DNA of 64,000 nt from Oscillospiraceae bacterium (GCA_017429325.1 JAFRPC010000003.1:1-64000), one strand, 5' to 3'; shown: positions 37,665-46,667, counted from the first letter of the stretch. A program made the numbers and translations. The notes: generated from the letters alone by a model not told the origin.

Positions 37665-37777
37665 GTAGCGCGGGCAATCTGCCCGCCTATGCGAGGGATC
37701 AGGCAACAGGCAACAGGCAACGGGCAACAGACCCGCCTGTAGGGACGGCTCTCTGCGGACAAGCGATGTTTGCCCCT
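37665..37777. repeat. Compound palindromes and GGCAACA tract between gltX and polA
   Basis: GTAGCGCGGGCAATCTGCCCGC (from 37665), a 7-bp-period GGCAACA/GGCAACG tract (about 37700-37730), then GTAGGGACGGCTCTCTGCG and the inverted GCCCCTAC that carries the gltX stop. Confidence 0.8.
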
Positions 37778-39434
37778 ACAGTTTCGCCGCAAATGCGTTC
37801 AGACGTTTGGCGACCTTTTCCTTGCCCAGCAGCTGCATAATGGTGCACAGGTCCGGGGTGTTGGTTCGGCCTGTCACCGCCAGGCGGATCACGGAGCTCA
37901 GGTCTCCCACGTGGCCCTTGAAGCCGTCGGGGTTCTTCTTATACTCCTTGACCTCGGGGCAAAAGCCTAAGGCCGGGCACCAGGTCTTCATCCGGGCGAA
38001 CCAGGCGTCCTTGTCCTCGCCGGGCTCGTAGTGCGCACAGCAGCAGGCCAGGATGCCCTTGGCGTCCTCCGGGCTGACCCGCTCCGGCAGGAGGGCCGGG
38101 TCGGCGTCTGGCTCGTTGAAGAAGAAGTCCAGATAGGCCGGGACCTCGTCCCACTTGGCGATGTCCTTCCGGGGCTTGGGCACCTCCCGGTCGATGTTCA
38201 GGATCGCAGTGGAGAAGGCCGGGTCCGCGGTGAAGACAGCGTAGAAGTCCGGCGCGTAATCCTTCGCCCAGGCGGCCACCCGGTCATAGATGTCGGCGGC
38301 CTTCATGTGGGAGATCACGTTCTTGCTCACGTCGGTGAGCTTCAGCAGATCAAAGAGACAGCCGGAGGTGCCCATTTTCTTCAGGTTGAAGGGGAAGTCC
38401 ATGGCGTCGGCGTTGGGGTTGGCCCTGCGCCAGTCCTCGAAATTGGAGTTCAGCAGGGTCAGCAGGTATTCGATCAGCGCTTCCCTGGGGAAGCCCTTCT
38501 CCACGAAGTAGGAGACGGCGGCCTCGGGGTCCTTGCGCTTGGAGAGCTTGCGCTTGTCGCCGGTCTCGTCGTCCACCTTCATGACCTGGGCGGTGTGGAC
38601 GTACTTGGGCACCCTGTAGCCGCAGGCCTTGAACATGGCGATGTGCTTGGGCACGGAGGAGATCCACTCCTCGGCGCGGATGACGTGGGTGGTCCGCATG
38701 AAGTGGTCGTCGCAGACGTGGGCGAAGTGATAGGTGGGGATCCCGTCGGACTTCAGCAGCACCTCGTCGATGATGTTCTCGGGCATCTCGATCTTGCCCC
38801 GGATCAGGTCTTCAAAGACGATGCGCCTGTCCTCGCTGCCCTCGGAGCGGAAGCGCAGGACCCAGGGGAGCCCTGCGGCCAGCTTCGCCTCGATCTCCTC
38901 TAAGCTCAGATCCCGGCACTTGGCGTACTTGCCGAAGTAGCCGCGAATCAGGGCGCCCTCGGCCTCTTGCCGCTCCCGGAGCGCGGAAAGCTCCTCGGCG
39001 GTGCAGAAGCAGGGATAGGCATGGCCGTTTTCCACCAGCCGCTTGGCGACGGTGTGGTAAATTTCGACCCGCTGGCTCTGGGTGTAGGGGCCGTAGTCGC
39101 CCTTCTCAGTGCCGAAGCCCGTGACGCCCTCGGTGAATTCCACGCCGAAGGCCTCGAAGCCCTTGATGATGGCGGAGACGCCGTCGTCTACCTCGCGCTT
39201 CTTGTCGGTGTCTTCGATGCGCAGATAGGAGACGCCCTTCGACGCCCTGGCCGCCAGTACGTCGGTCAGGGCCCCGAAGAGGCCGCCGATGTGCAGATAG
39301 CCGGTGGGGGAGGGGGCAAAACGGGTGACCCGGGCGCCCTCGGGCAGCTCCCTGGGGGGATATTGGACCTCCAGGTCCTCCGGCGTCAGTTTCACGTCGG
39401 GAAAGAGCAGATCCGCAAGCTTGATGTTGTCCAT
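37776..39434 (-). CDS. gltX: Glutamyl-tRNA synthetase
   Basis: The 552-residue class I synthetase has FAPSPTGYLHIGG (HIGH), KRKLSKRKDPEA (KMSKS equivalent) and a C-terminal anticodon-binding region. It is longer than the usual 480-490, with an N-terminal extension of about 35 residues and an enlarged C-terminal region, as in some Clostridia. GGAG precedes the ATG. The stop TAG (37778-37776) is inside a GTAGGGGC repeat, giving ...NAFAAKL as the end. Confidence 0.95.
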   Translation of the reverse strand: MDNIKLADLLFPDVKLTPEDLEVQYPPRELPEGARVTRFAPSPTGYLHIGGLFGALTDVLAARASKGVSYLRIEDTDKKREVDDGVSAIIKGFEAFGVEFTEGVTGFGTEKGDYGPYTQSQRVEIYHTVAKRLVENGHAYPCFCTAEELSALRERQEAEGALIRGYFGKYAKCRDLSLEEIEAKLAAGLPWVLRFRSEGSEDRRIVFEDLIRGKIEMPENIIDEVLLKSDGIPTYHFAHVCDDHFMRTTHVIRAEEWISSVPKHIAMFKACGYRVPKYVHTAQVMKVDDETGDKRKLSKRKDPEAAVSYFVEKGFPREALIEYLLTLLNSNFEDWRRANPNADAMDFPFNLKKMGTSGCLFDLLKLTDVSKNVISHMKAADIYDRVAAWAKDYAPDFYAVFTADPAFSTAILNIDREVPKPRKDIAKWDEVPAYLDFFFNEPDADPALLPERVSPEDAKGILACCCAHYEPGEDKDAWFARMKTWCPALGFCPEVKEYKKNPDGFKGHVGDLSSVIRLAVTGRTNTPDLCTIMQLLGKEKVAKRLNAFAAKL

Positions 39435-39458
39435 GGTGTTTTCTCCTGTTTTAGTATA

Positions 39459-39530
39459 TGTAGCGCCGGCAATCTGCCGGCAAAGGATTCAATGTTGCAG
39501 CGCCGGCAATCTGCCGGCCCGCCGGTTCCC
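39459..39530. repeat. GTAGCGCCGGCAATCTGCCGGC palindromes
   Basis: Two copies of GCGCCGGCAATCTGCCGGC (about 39461 and 39500) upstream of gltX. Confidence 0.75.
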
Positions 39531-39533
39531 GTC

Positions 39534-39699
39534 GTAGGGGCGGCTCTTACCCCATCGGGGTGAGCCGCCCGGCGCTCGGAACGAGCGCATTTGCCGCAGG
39601 CAAATCCGGGACGGTATCGTTGACGGAACGTGCCTGGATCGTTTGCTGAAGCAAACGATTGTTTGCTCCGCAAACCGGGCGCCCAATGAGCGCCCCTAC
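39534..39699. mobile_element. 166-bp compound palindrome element, copy A
   Basis: Starts GTAGGGGCGGCTC and ends GAGCGCCCCTAC, so the ends are inverted. Internal hairpins are GCTCTTACCCC/GGGGTGAGC, GCGCTCGGAACGAGCGC, ATTTGCCGCAGGCAAAT and CGTTTGCTGAAGCAAACG. The next element is a diverged second copy. No coding capacity is evident. Confidence 0.7.
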
Positions 39700-39710
39700 A
39701 GGTCAACGGT

Positions 39711-39897
39711 GTAAGGGTCGCTCTTACCCCGCAGGGGTGAGCGACCCGGCGTTCGGAACGAACGCAATTTGCCGGAGGCAAATCCGGGACGGTATCGCTG
39801 ACGAAACGCGGCTGGATCGTTTGCTGAAGCAAACGATTGTTTGCTCCGCAAACCGGGCGGCTCATCCGCCTTGAGGCGGATAAGAGCCGCACCCTAC
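39711..39897. mobile_element. 187-bp compound palindrome element, copy B
   Basis: About 85 percent like copy A by eye over the central 130 bp (GTAAGGGTCGCTCTTACCCC... CGTTTGCTGAAGCAAACG), but its end stems have changed in a paired way. It ends CCGCACCCTAC, which on the minus strand supplies the TAG stop of gluQ. A third relative starts at 62521. Confidence 0.7.
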
Positions 39898-40823
39898 AGG
39901 GGAACGGTAAATTGCAGGCAGATGTCCGCTTTTCGGACGTTTTTCCAGTCGAAAATGGCTGCAAGCTCCCTCGCGGAGATCGCTTCGTTTTTTTCGAGCA
40001 ATCCCGCAGAAAAAGCCAGCGCCCCGATGATCGCTTCCGGTGTGGTCCGTTCCAGCAGGGTCCCCAGGTCCAGGTCGCCGTCCCGCTTGCTGAGGCGCCG
40101 TCCGTCGGGGGCCAGCAGCAGGGGAACGTGCCAGTACTCCGGCGCGGGCCGTCCCAGCAGGGAAAACAGATAGCGCTGCCGGGGCGTGGAGGCCAGCAGG
40201 TCCCGGCCCCGGACCACCTGGGTCACGCCGTTGTCCGCGTCGTCCACTACCACGGCCAGCTGGTAAGCGTAGACCCCGTCGGCCCGCCGGACCACGAAAT
40301 CCCCGCAGTCCCGGCTCAGCAGCTCGGCGTAGTCCCCCTGGAGGCCGTCGTGGACGGTCCATTCTTCCGCGGGGACCCGGAGCCGCCAGGCGGGGAGCCG
40401 CTTTTTGGCGGCCCGCTGGGCCTCGGTCAGGTCCCGGCAGGTCCCGGCGTAGACGAACTCGCTCTGGCCTAAGTGGGGGGCCGAGGCCGCGTGGACCTCG
40501 GAGCGGGAGCAGTAGCAGGGGTAGATCAGCCCCATGGCGTTCAGCTTCTCAAAGGCGGCGTCATAGGCCGCCGTCCGGGTGCTCTGGCAGGGCACCTCCC
40601 GGTCCCAGTCCAGGCCGAAGGCCAGCAGGTCCCGCCGGATCAGCGCGGCGAATTCCGCAGAGGTCCGCTGCGGGTCCAGGTCCTCCATCCGGAGCACCAT
40701 TTCCCCGTTTTCCGAGCGCACGGCGCACCAGGCCAGCAGAAACGAAAACAGGTTCCCCAAATGCATTCTCCCGGAAGGAGAAGGCGCGAAACGGCCTGTA
40801 ATTGCATTGATTGTATTATTCAA
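39894..40823 (-). CDS. gluQ: Glutamyl-Q tRNA(Asp) synthetase
   Basis: The 309-residue GluRS paralogue lacks the anticodon domain and attaches glutamate to queuosine in tRNA(Asp). It has GRFAPSPSGRMHLGNL, the zinc-type CYCSRSE...YAGTC segment and a KMSKS-like RRLSKRDGDLD. The only available start is TTG 40823, overlapping the stop of the AT-rich upstream gene, and codons 1-8 are AT-rich. The original start was probably lost when that gene arrived. The stop TAG is in a GTAGGG repeat. Confidence 0.9.
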   Translation of the reverse strand: MNNTINAITGRFAPSPSGRMHLGNLFSFLLAWCAVRSENGEMVLRMEDLDPQRTSAEFAALIRRDLLAFGLDWDREVPCQSTRTAAYDAAFEKLNAMGLIYPCYCSRSEVHAASAPHLGQSEFVYAGTCRDLTEAQRAAKKRLPAWRLRVPAEEWTVHDGLQGDYAELLSRDCGDFVVRRADGVYAYQLAVVVDDADNGVTQVVRGRDLLASTPRQRYLFSLLGRPAPEYWHVPLLLAPDGRRLSKRDGDLDLGTLLERTTPEAIIGALAFSAGLLEKNEAISARELAAIFDWKNVRKADICLQFTVPL

Positions 40824-41805
40824 TGTGATAATTATCCTTAAAATATTTTATTACTTTTTCTTTCAGTGTTTCATAATCACCATGAGGATATGTAAGGCAT
40901 TCCAGGTTTTTAATATCGGTTGGGAGATTATCAATAAAGGGTTCCTCGGAAATAAGCAAAACAGGTTTTCCTAACCCCATTGCATAACCCAATTCAAAAT
41001 ATACATTTAGATTTTTCTCATCGACTTTTATGATAATAAACCTACTTCGCTTAATTGCTTGCTGGACTTTTTGAAGAATTGGCATCGAAAGAATTGTGTC
41101 ATCTCCACGACGATAATTGATTCCTATATCATTAAGTGCAGGAATAATACCATATTTGTATGCATGATCATTTTCATCGTGGGTAGAAAAGCGCATAACA
41201 ATAAAAGCTTCGTTGTGATTAATTAATATAGGTTTTCCAATTGCTTCTAATCGAACAGCTTCAAGGATGCTTTCTGTAGCAGATAGAGCTTTTTCATCGG
41301 TGCCATAACTTGCAAGGGCAGCACGACATGTTGGACATATAGCGCCTGACACCATGCCAATCTTAATGTCCGGCTTGTTATCACAGAAATCAAACATACA
41401 GCCTTGAGTTTTCCAGTGCACGAGATTGAATAACATGCCTTCACTTAAGTCTGCTTCAAAATTGATTGAAGCCTGCGCAATCTGATACATGATATAAGCA
41501 CTTAATGAAGGAGGGGAGAAAGAATCTTCCCATGAATCTAATGAAATTAGAGAAAAATTCCGTTCTTCGTGGGAAAACCAATTGTCGTCAATTGGCTTAT
41601 CAGAAATGAAAATGTTATAGCCCTCGCCAGACGAATGAGAATCTGAGAATGAGAGCCAACATACAGGATCTGTATTCAATACAGGAAGGTCAGTCTTTTG
41701 AAGAGAAAAAATGAAATAGCTTTGGACACTATTAAGTGTGGAAATGGCTTTTCTAATTTGCCGCTCATAGATGCTTTGTTCGTGATAGATTACGGTAATA
41801 TTCAT
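40816..41805 (-). CDS. AT-rich gene: C-terminal TIR-like/nucleoside-deoxyribosyltransferase-like domain, cysteine-containing N-terminal domain
   Basis: The 329-residue protein is unlike its neighbours in base composition (roughly 37 percent GC by eye, against about 63). The C-terminal part (about 215-320) reads as alternating strands and helices with AIKRSRFIIIKVDEKNLNV, then YFELGYAMGLGKPVLLISEE. That is the pattern of nucleoside 2-deoxyribosyltransferase and TIR-like NAD-cleaving effectors, where the glutamate in YELG is catalytic. The N-terminal part has CMFDFCDNK...ICPTCRAAL, possibly a metal site, of unknown family. No partner gene is adjacent. A defence or abortive-infection role is an inference. 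The start at 41805 is chosen for AGAGAGAG; a longer frame has GGAGG but no normal start codon. Confidence 0.7.
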   Translation of the reverse strand: MNITVIYHEQSIYERQIRKAISTLNSVQSYFIFSLQKTDLPVLNTDPVCWLSFSDSHSSGEGYNIFISDKPIDDNWFSHEERNFSLISLDSWEDSFSPPSLSAYIMYQIAQASINFEADLSEGMLFNLVHWKTQGCMFDFCDNKPDIKIGMVSGAICPTCRAALASYGTDEKALSATESILEAVRLEAIGKPILINHNEAFIVMRFSTHDENDHAYKYGIIPALNDIGINYRRGDDTILSMPILQKVQQAIKRSRFIIIKVDEKNLNVYFELGYAMGLGKPVLLISEEPFIDNLPTDIKNLECLTYPHGDYETLKEKVIKYFKDNYHIE

Positions 41806-41946
41806 TTTGCTCTCTCTCTTTCTGTGATAATATGTTGAAAATATATGGAAATCTGAATACCTGTGAAAGCCACGAATATGTAATAATTCGATAGAAATCC
41901 TCCTTTTTATCCTTTCTGTGATTAATGAAAGAGGAATATTAATCAA

Positions 41947-42331
41947 TACTACACTACCATTATGAAATTAGGTCGTGAAATGATAAACTGAGATATAATA
42001 GTATCAAGTGAGGATCAATGACTATCCCTACAGGTGGGCGGAGCACAATTGAGAACGAATGTGTTTTCAAGTTGCAATTTGAAAACTCCTAAATTTTTGT
42101 GTTTATTATTCACTTTTAACTGTTCCCGAGCGGGGCAGTGCGGGCAGATTGCCCGCACTGCCCTGTGGGGAAGGGGAGACGGATTCTTCACTTTGCTCGA
42201 AATGACAGTATGGGTGGAGTTTCAGCATCGTGCGGACGGCAATGACCGCCCCTTCAGAGGAACCGCATTTCACTTCTAACTTTTTACTTCTTACTTTTTT
42301 TACTTTTGCAGCGGGCGGCCAATGACCGCCC
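41947..42331. other. Intergenic: AT-rich left part, repeats in the right part
   Basis: No gene is seen. GCGGGCAGATTGCCCGC (about 42150), a fragment ATTCTTCACTTTGCTCGAAATGACAG of the widespread TTCTGAGCG/CGAAGAAT repeat (about 42183), GCGGACGGCAATGACCGCCC, and a 7-bp-period ACTTTTT/ACTTCTT tract (42271-42306) are present. Confidence 0.6.
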
Positions 42332-42889
42332 CTACGGCTCGACGGGCAGCTCCACCACCGTGGCCTCGTGTCCCAGGGCGGGCAAGATCTTCTCCCGGAA
42401 GTCCGCCATTGAAACCGCCAGCGTGGACGTGTTCCGGCAGGGGTGGAAGCCGATCTCCGGCTGCTCCAGCACGGGACAGTCGATGACCAGCCGGACCTTT
42501 TTCTCCGGGTCGTTCATCAGGCCCAGCACCGAGAGAGAGCCAGGGGTTATGTCAACCAACTGTTCCATGTGTTCGTCGGTGGCGAAGCTGAGCCGGGAGC
42601 AGCCCAGGGCCTTGGAGAGGTACTTGGTCTTGAAGACCTTGTCCCCCTCCATCAAAAGCAGATAGAAGTCCGTCTGCTGGCGGTTGGTCAGCAGCAGGTT
42701 CTTGCAGATGGGGCAGCCCAGGCTCTTTTCAATTTCCCGGCAGATCTCCATAGTAGCGGCGGCTTCGTGGTCGGCCCGACGGTAAGAGACGCCCAGCCGG
42801 TCCAGAAATTCATAGCAGCGCCGCTCCCGCGGCTCGCGGTCGGCCACGTTGGCTGGGACGCCTTGGTCAAGGGTTACAAATATCGACAT
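42332..42889 (-). CDS. YbaK/ProX-like aminoacyl-tRNA deacylase
   Basis: The 185-residue protein resembles the prolyl-tRNA synthetase-associated editing domain (ProX/PrdX), which clears Ala-tRNA(Pro). It has CKNLLLTNRQQTDFYLLLM with the conserved lysine, LSFATDEHMEQLVDITPGSL and NDPEKKVRLVID. AAGGAG precedes the ATG. The TAG stop (42334-42332) is formed by a GTAGGGGC palindrome, giving ...ELPVEP. Confidence 0.9.
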   Translation of the reverse strand: MSIFVTLDQGVPANVADREPRERRCYEFLDRLGVSYRRADHEAAATMEICREIEKSLGCPICKNLLLTNRQQTDFYLLLMEGDKVFKTKYLSKALGCSRLSFATDEHMEQLVDITPGSLSVLGLMNDPEKKVRLVIDCPVLEQPEIGFHPCRNTSTLAVSMADFREKILPALGHEATVVELPVEP

Positions 42890-42920
42890 GGAATTTCTCC
42901 TTGAGAAAGAACTTTTTTAC

Positions 42921-43140
42921 TTCTTACTTTTTACTTTACGCCGGTGCGGGGGACGGCGGACAAGCAATGCTTGTCCCTACAGGCGGGATAGCCTTCCCCC
43001 TGGGGGGAAGGTGGCATCGGGCGTCTCCCGCAAGCCCGATGACGGATGAGGGGGCGTCCGTGCGAGGGACGGAGGGCCGATGTGGGCATCGGCCCCTACG
43101 GGCGGGTCTGTTGCCTGTTGCCCGTTGCCTGTTGCCTTAG
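42921..43140. repeat. Mosaic of at least five repeat families
   Basis: In order: ACTTCTTACTTTTTAC tract, GGACAAGCAATGCTTGTCCCTAC, an AGCCTTCCCC...GATGAGGGGG repeat (about 42992-43055), GGCCGATGTGGGCATCGGCCCCTAC, and GTTGCCTGTTGCCCGTTGCC. No gene is seen. Confidence 0.85.
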
Positions 43141-43142
43141 CC

Positions 43143-44360
43143 TCAATACCCATAGGGGTGCAGGTCGTCGGCCTGGATCTCGCTATCGTAGGGGTTGTAC
43201 TTTTCGTTGACCAGGGCCGCGGCGGCCTCCCGGTCCTCCGCGTAGTAGGAGCCGCCGTTGATCCAGACGGCCTCGCCGGGCAGGGTGTCGCTGTCCATCC
43301 CGCCCTCGCAGCGGGCCAGGGTCAGGGCGAGCCAGCAGAGGTTCCGGTAGCTCAGGTCCGTCTGGGCGTGCTTCATCAGCAGGAGGGCGGCATAGGGCAG
43401 CCGGGGCAGGCGGGAGAGGGACTTCCACTGGCTGACGGCAGCCCCTAAGAAGTCCCGCTGGACCCGCACCCGTTCCAAGTCCGCCGCGTCGTAGCCGCTG
43501 CGGAAGCGGACCAGCCACAGGGCCTGCTGGCCGTTGAGGGTCTGGGTCCCGGCCTTCAGGTCGATGTAGAGCTCCTGGGTGGGGTCCTTGTACTCCATGT
43601 CCATGGGCACGTCATAGGTAACGCCGCCCATGGCGTCCACCAGCGCGGCGAAGTCCTCCAGCTCCAGCAGCAGACAGCCGTCGGGCTTGTAGCCGATCAA
43701 GTCCTTGACATAGCCCAGCAGGACCTCCATTCCCTTACGGCCCTTGCCGTTGGCCCCGTAGGCGCCGTTGAGCTTGGGCACCGGGTTGTCCCGGTTCACC
43801 ATGGTGTCCCGGGGCAGGCTCAGCAGGCGGGCCTGTTTGCCGTCCCGGTCCAAAAAGAGCAGCAGCATGGTGTCGGTGCGGGCGCCGCCCTCGTCGGCTC
43901 CGCAGAGGAGCACGGCGCAGCAGCCCTGCTTCCGGGGGCCGAGGGGCGCGTCGGTCTGGGGCATCTCGGCCAGGAGGACGGAGATCAGTCCCAGGGTCAG
44001 CGCCAGCACCAGGAGCAGGCCCGCCAGCCGCAGCAGGAAGCGCAGCAGGCGGTGTTTTTTGCGCTTCTTTCCGCGGCCCTGCCGGACCGGCACCGGGGGC
44101 TCGTAGTAGGGCTCCTGGACATAGGTAGGCTGCCGAGCCTGCCCGCGCCCGCCGACGTAGACGGCCTCGCCCTCGTGGACCTGGCGCATGGACTCCAAGC
44201 TGTAGCCCTCGCCGCCCCGGATGCGCCGGGGCTCGTTGAGGAACTCCGGCACCTCGGGATAGTCCTTCGGGCTCTGCGCCGCCCGATTCCGGTCCCGCCG
44301 CGCAAAGACAGCCTGAATGTCGTCGTATTCGGTTTTATGATTTTTGTCAGTTTTTCCCAT
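43143..44360 (-). CDS. LytR-CpsA-Psr (LCP) family protein
   Basis: The 405-residue protein has a cytoplasmic N-terminus of about 105 residues ending in RGKKRKKHRLLR, one membrane helix (about 108-130) and an extracellular LCP domain. Diagnostic arginine/aspartate motifs are RTDTMLLLFLD, LLSLPRDTMV, KLNGAYG and FRSGYDAADLERVRVQRDF. LCP enzymes transfer teichoic acids or other glycans to peptidoglycan. The long N-terminal region is unusual. AAGGACAC precedes the ATG. Confidence 0.92.
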   Translation of the reverse strand: MGKTDKNHKTEYDDIQAVFARRDRNRAAQSPKDYPEVPEFLNEPRRIRGGEGYSLESMRQVHEGEAVYVGGRGQARQPTYVQEPYYEPPVPVRQGRGKKRKKHRLLRFLLRLAGLLLVLALTLGLISVLLAEMPQTDAPLGPRKQGCCAVLLCGADEGGARTDTMLLLFLDRDGKQARLLSLPRDTMVNRDNPVPKLNGAYGANGKGRKGMEVLLGYVKDLIGYKPDGCLLLELEDFAALVDAMGGVTYDVPMDMEYKDPTQELYIDLKAGTQTLNGQQALWLVRFRSGYDAADLERVRVQRDFLGAAVSQWKSLSRLPRLPYAALLLMKHAQTDLSYRNLCWLALTLARCEGGMDSDTLPGEAVWINGGSYYAEDREAAAALVNEKYNPYDSEIQADDLHPYGY

Positions 44361-44368
44361 GTGTCCTT

Positions 44369-44443
44369 GTAGGGACGGCTCTCAGCCGTCCGGCGTGTGG
44401 TGTTCGGGAATCGTCTGAGCGGACGGCAAAGTGCCGTCCCTAC
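44369..44443. repeat. Pair of ACGGC palindromes between galT and the LCP gene
   Basis: GTAGGGACGGCTCTCAGCCGTCC from 44369 and, inverted, GGACGGCAAAGTGCCGTCCCTAC ending 44443. The two form a larger inverted pair; the second carries the galT stop. Confidence 0.85.
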
Positions 44444-45948
44444 AGTGTGCGGTTTACATAATTAACGAACCGCAGGAAGGCGGCCTGGCCTTCGGGGCTG
44501 CGCTTATAGACGCCCGCGTGCTCCAGGACCTGGGAGAAGACCACGCCCACCTCATCTCGCAGAATGCCCTCCACGTTCTCCGGCGTGAAGACGTAGCGGG
44601 TCTTCAGCTCCTCCGCCCAGTCGGCGTGCTTCTCCGTCAGCTCGTCGGCCCGGAGCTCGCCGCCGGAGAGCAGCAGCTCCGCCGTGCGGGCCAGCTCCCG
44701 CTTCAGCCGCGGGGGCAGCACCGCCAGACCCATGACCTCGATGAGGCCGATGTTCTCCTTCTTGATGTGGTGCAGTTCAGGATGGGGGTGGTAGACGCCT
44801 AAGGGCAGCGCCTCGGTGGTGATGTTGTTGCGCAGCACCAGGTCCATCTCGTAGTCCGCGCCGCGGCGGCGGGCGATGGGGGTGACGGTGCTGTGGGGCG
44901 TGCCCTCGGTCTCGGCGAAGATGCAGGCCGCTTCGTCGGTGTAGCCCCGCCAGAGCCGCAGGATCTTCCCGGCCAGCTCCGCCACCCGGGCCTTGTCGGC
45001 GCCTCGCAGACGGATGACGCTCATGGGCCACTTGACGATCCCGGCCTCCAGCTCCTCGTAGCCCCGGAAGATTAGGGGCGTCTCCACGGGGGCCTTTGCC
45101 ATCGCAAAGTCATAGTGGCCGCCCTGGAAATGGGCATGGGTGAAGATGGAGCCGCCCACGATGGGCAGGTCCGCGTTGGAGCCCATGAAGTAGTGGGGGA
45201 AGACCGTCACAAAGTCCAGAAGCTGCCGCAGGGCGTGGTCGTCGATGACCATGGGGGTGTGCTGCGCCGAGAAGGCGATGCAGTGCTCGTTGTAGTAGAC
45301 GTAGGGGGAGAACTGCACGAACCAGTCCTCGCCGTCCAGCACCACGGGGATGGGCCGGTGGTTCTGCCGGGCTGGGTGGTTCCAGCGGCCCGCGTAGCCC
45401 TCGTTCTCCACGCAGAGCAGGCACTTGGGATAGGAGACGGCGCTTGCCTTGGCGGCCTTGAAGGCGGCGCCGGTGGTGGTGGCCTTCTCGGGCTTGGTGA
45501 GGTTCACGGTGATGTCCAGGTCCCCGTACTCCGTGGGGGCCTTCCAGACCAGGTTCCGGCGGATCCGGTCCCAGCGGATGTAGTTGGTGGCGCCACTGAA
45601 GCGGTAGTACCAGTCGGTGGCCGCCTCCGGCGACTGGGCGTAGAGGCGGCGGAACTCCCGGCGCACCTCGGCGGGCCGGGGGGTCAGGCAGCTCATGAGG
45701 CCGGTGTCGAAGAGGTCTCTGGCGGTGGGATCGTCCTCGCAGAGGCCTCGGGCAACGGCGTCGTCGGTCAGAAGGCCCAGCAGCTCGTGGACGGGCTTGT
45801 CCAGAAGCTGTGCGGGGGCCTCGTAGCTGTCCAGCTTCATCCGCTCCAGCAGGGCGTTGACGGAGAAGACCCGCTCCTCCGCGGGAATGAGGCCCTTTTG
45901 GACGGCGTACTCCACTAAGGAAGCAATGGCTTGATTGATCATGGTCAT
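44440..45948 (-). CDS. galT: UDP-glucose-hexose-1-phosphate uridylyltransferase, class II
   Basis: The 502-residue GalT of the Firmicute family (unrelated in length to E. coli GalT) exchanges UMP between UDP-glucose and galactose 1-phosphate. KCLLCVENEGYAGRWNHPARQNHRPIP and HCIAFSAQHTPM carry the conserved region, with HAHFQGG and GVYHPHPELHHI histidines. No galK or galE adjoins it. The TAG stop (44442-44440) is inside a GTAGGGAC palindrome. Confidence 0.93.
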   Translation of the reverse strand: MTMINQAIASLVEYAVQKGLIPAEERVFSVNALLERMKLDSYEAPAQLLDKPVHELLGLLTDDAVARGLCEDDPTARDLFDTGLMSCLTPRPAEVRREFRRLYAQSPEAATDWYYRFSGATNYIRWDRIRRNLVWKAPTEYGDLDITVNLTKPEKATTTGAAFKAAKASAVSYPKCLLCVENEGYAGRWNHPARQNHRPIPVVLDGEDWFVQFSPYVYYNEHCIAFSAQHTPMVIDDHALRQLLDFVTVFPHYFMGSNADLPIVGGSIFTHAHFQGGHYDFAMAKAPVETPLIFRGYEELEAGIVKWPMSVIRLRGADKARVAELAGKILRLWRGYTDEAACIFAETEGTPHSTVTPIARRRGADYEMDLVLRNNITTEALPLGVYHPHPELHHIKKENIGLIEVMGLAVLPPRLKRELARTAELLLSGGELRADELTEKHADWAEELKTRYVFTPENVEGILRDEVGVVFSQVLEHAGVYKRSPEGQAAFLRFVNYVNRTL

Positions 45949-46667
45949 ACCTCTTTCAATGTTTTGTAGCTTTCACATTGTTGATGATTTGTATGATTAT
46001 AGAGGGAACGAAACTGGTCCCAGGGCTCTCCATGGGGTGTCAAATCGAAGGAGAGCCGTTTGCCTGTGGCCGGGTGGTCGAAGGCCAGGCGGCAGGAGAA
46101 CAGGGCGGGGCCGTGCCCGGCCTTGCTGCCGTAGCGGATATCCCCCAACAGGGGAAGGCCCCGGGCGGAGAACTGGGCCCGGATCTGATGGGTCCGGCCT
46201 GTGTAGAGCCGCACGCGCACCAGGGTCAGGGGCTGCGCCTCCGTCCCGGCCCGGCCAAGGACCCGATAGGAGAGCTTCGCCGCCCGGACCCCCTTGCGGG
46301 GCCGCTGCACCACAAAGGTCTTGTTGCTGCGGCTGTCGTGGAAGAGCAGGTCCTCCAAGGTGGCCTCGTCTTGCTCCGGCACGCCCCGCAGGACGGCCAG
46401 ATATTCCTTCTCGACGCGGTGGGCGGCGATCTGGGCGATCAGGGAGGCCGCGGCGGCCTGGGTCCGGGCCAGGACCATGAGGCCCCCCACGGCCTTGTCC
46501 AACCGGTGTACCGTGCGGACTTCGGGCGCTTCGCCCCGCTCCAGCAGCCAGGCGGCAGCCAGCTCCGGCAGGTTTTTCCCCGATCCGGGTTCTGAAAGCA
46601 CGCCGACAGGCTTCTCACAGACCAGGATGACTTCGTCGCAGAATAGAACCTTCAATTCCTGGGTCAT
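45945..46667 (-). CDS. RluA-family pseudouridine synthase without S4 domain
   Basis: The 240-residue enzyme starts directly in the catalytic domain. It has VHRLDKAVGGLMVLAR with the catalytic aspartate, YLAVLRG and GRTHQIRAQF. The RNA target is unknown. Its ATG overlaps the TGA of rpe (ATGA), and its end overlaps the galT start by four bases, so rpe-rluA-galT form a coupled run. Confidence 0.92.
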   Translation of the reverse strand: MTQELKVLFCDEVILVCEKPVGVLSEPGSGKNLPELAAAWLLERGEAPEVRTVHRLDKAVGGLMVLARTQAAAASLIAQIAAHRVEKEYLAVLRGVPEQDEATLEDLLFHDSRSNKTFVVQRPRKGVRAAKLSYRVLGRAGTEAQPLTLVRVRLYTGRTHQIRAQFSARGLPLLGDIRYGSKAGHGPALFSCRLAFDHPATGKRLSFDLTPHGEPWDQFRSLYNHTNHQQCESYKTLKEV

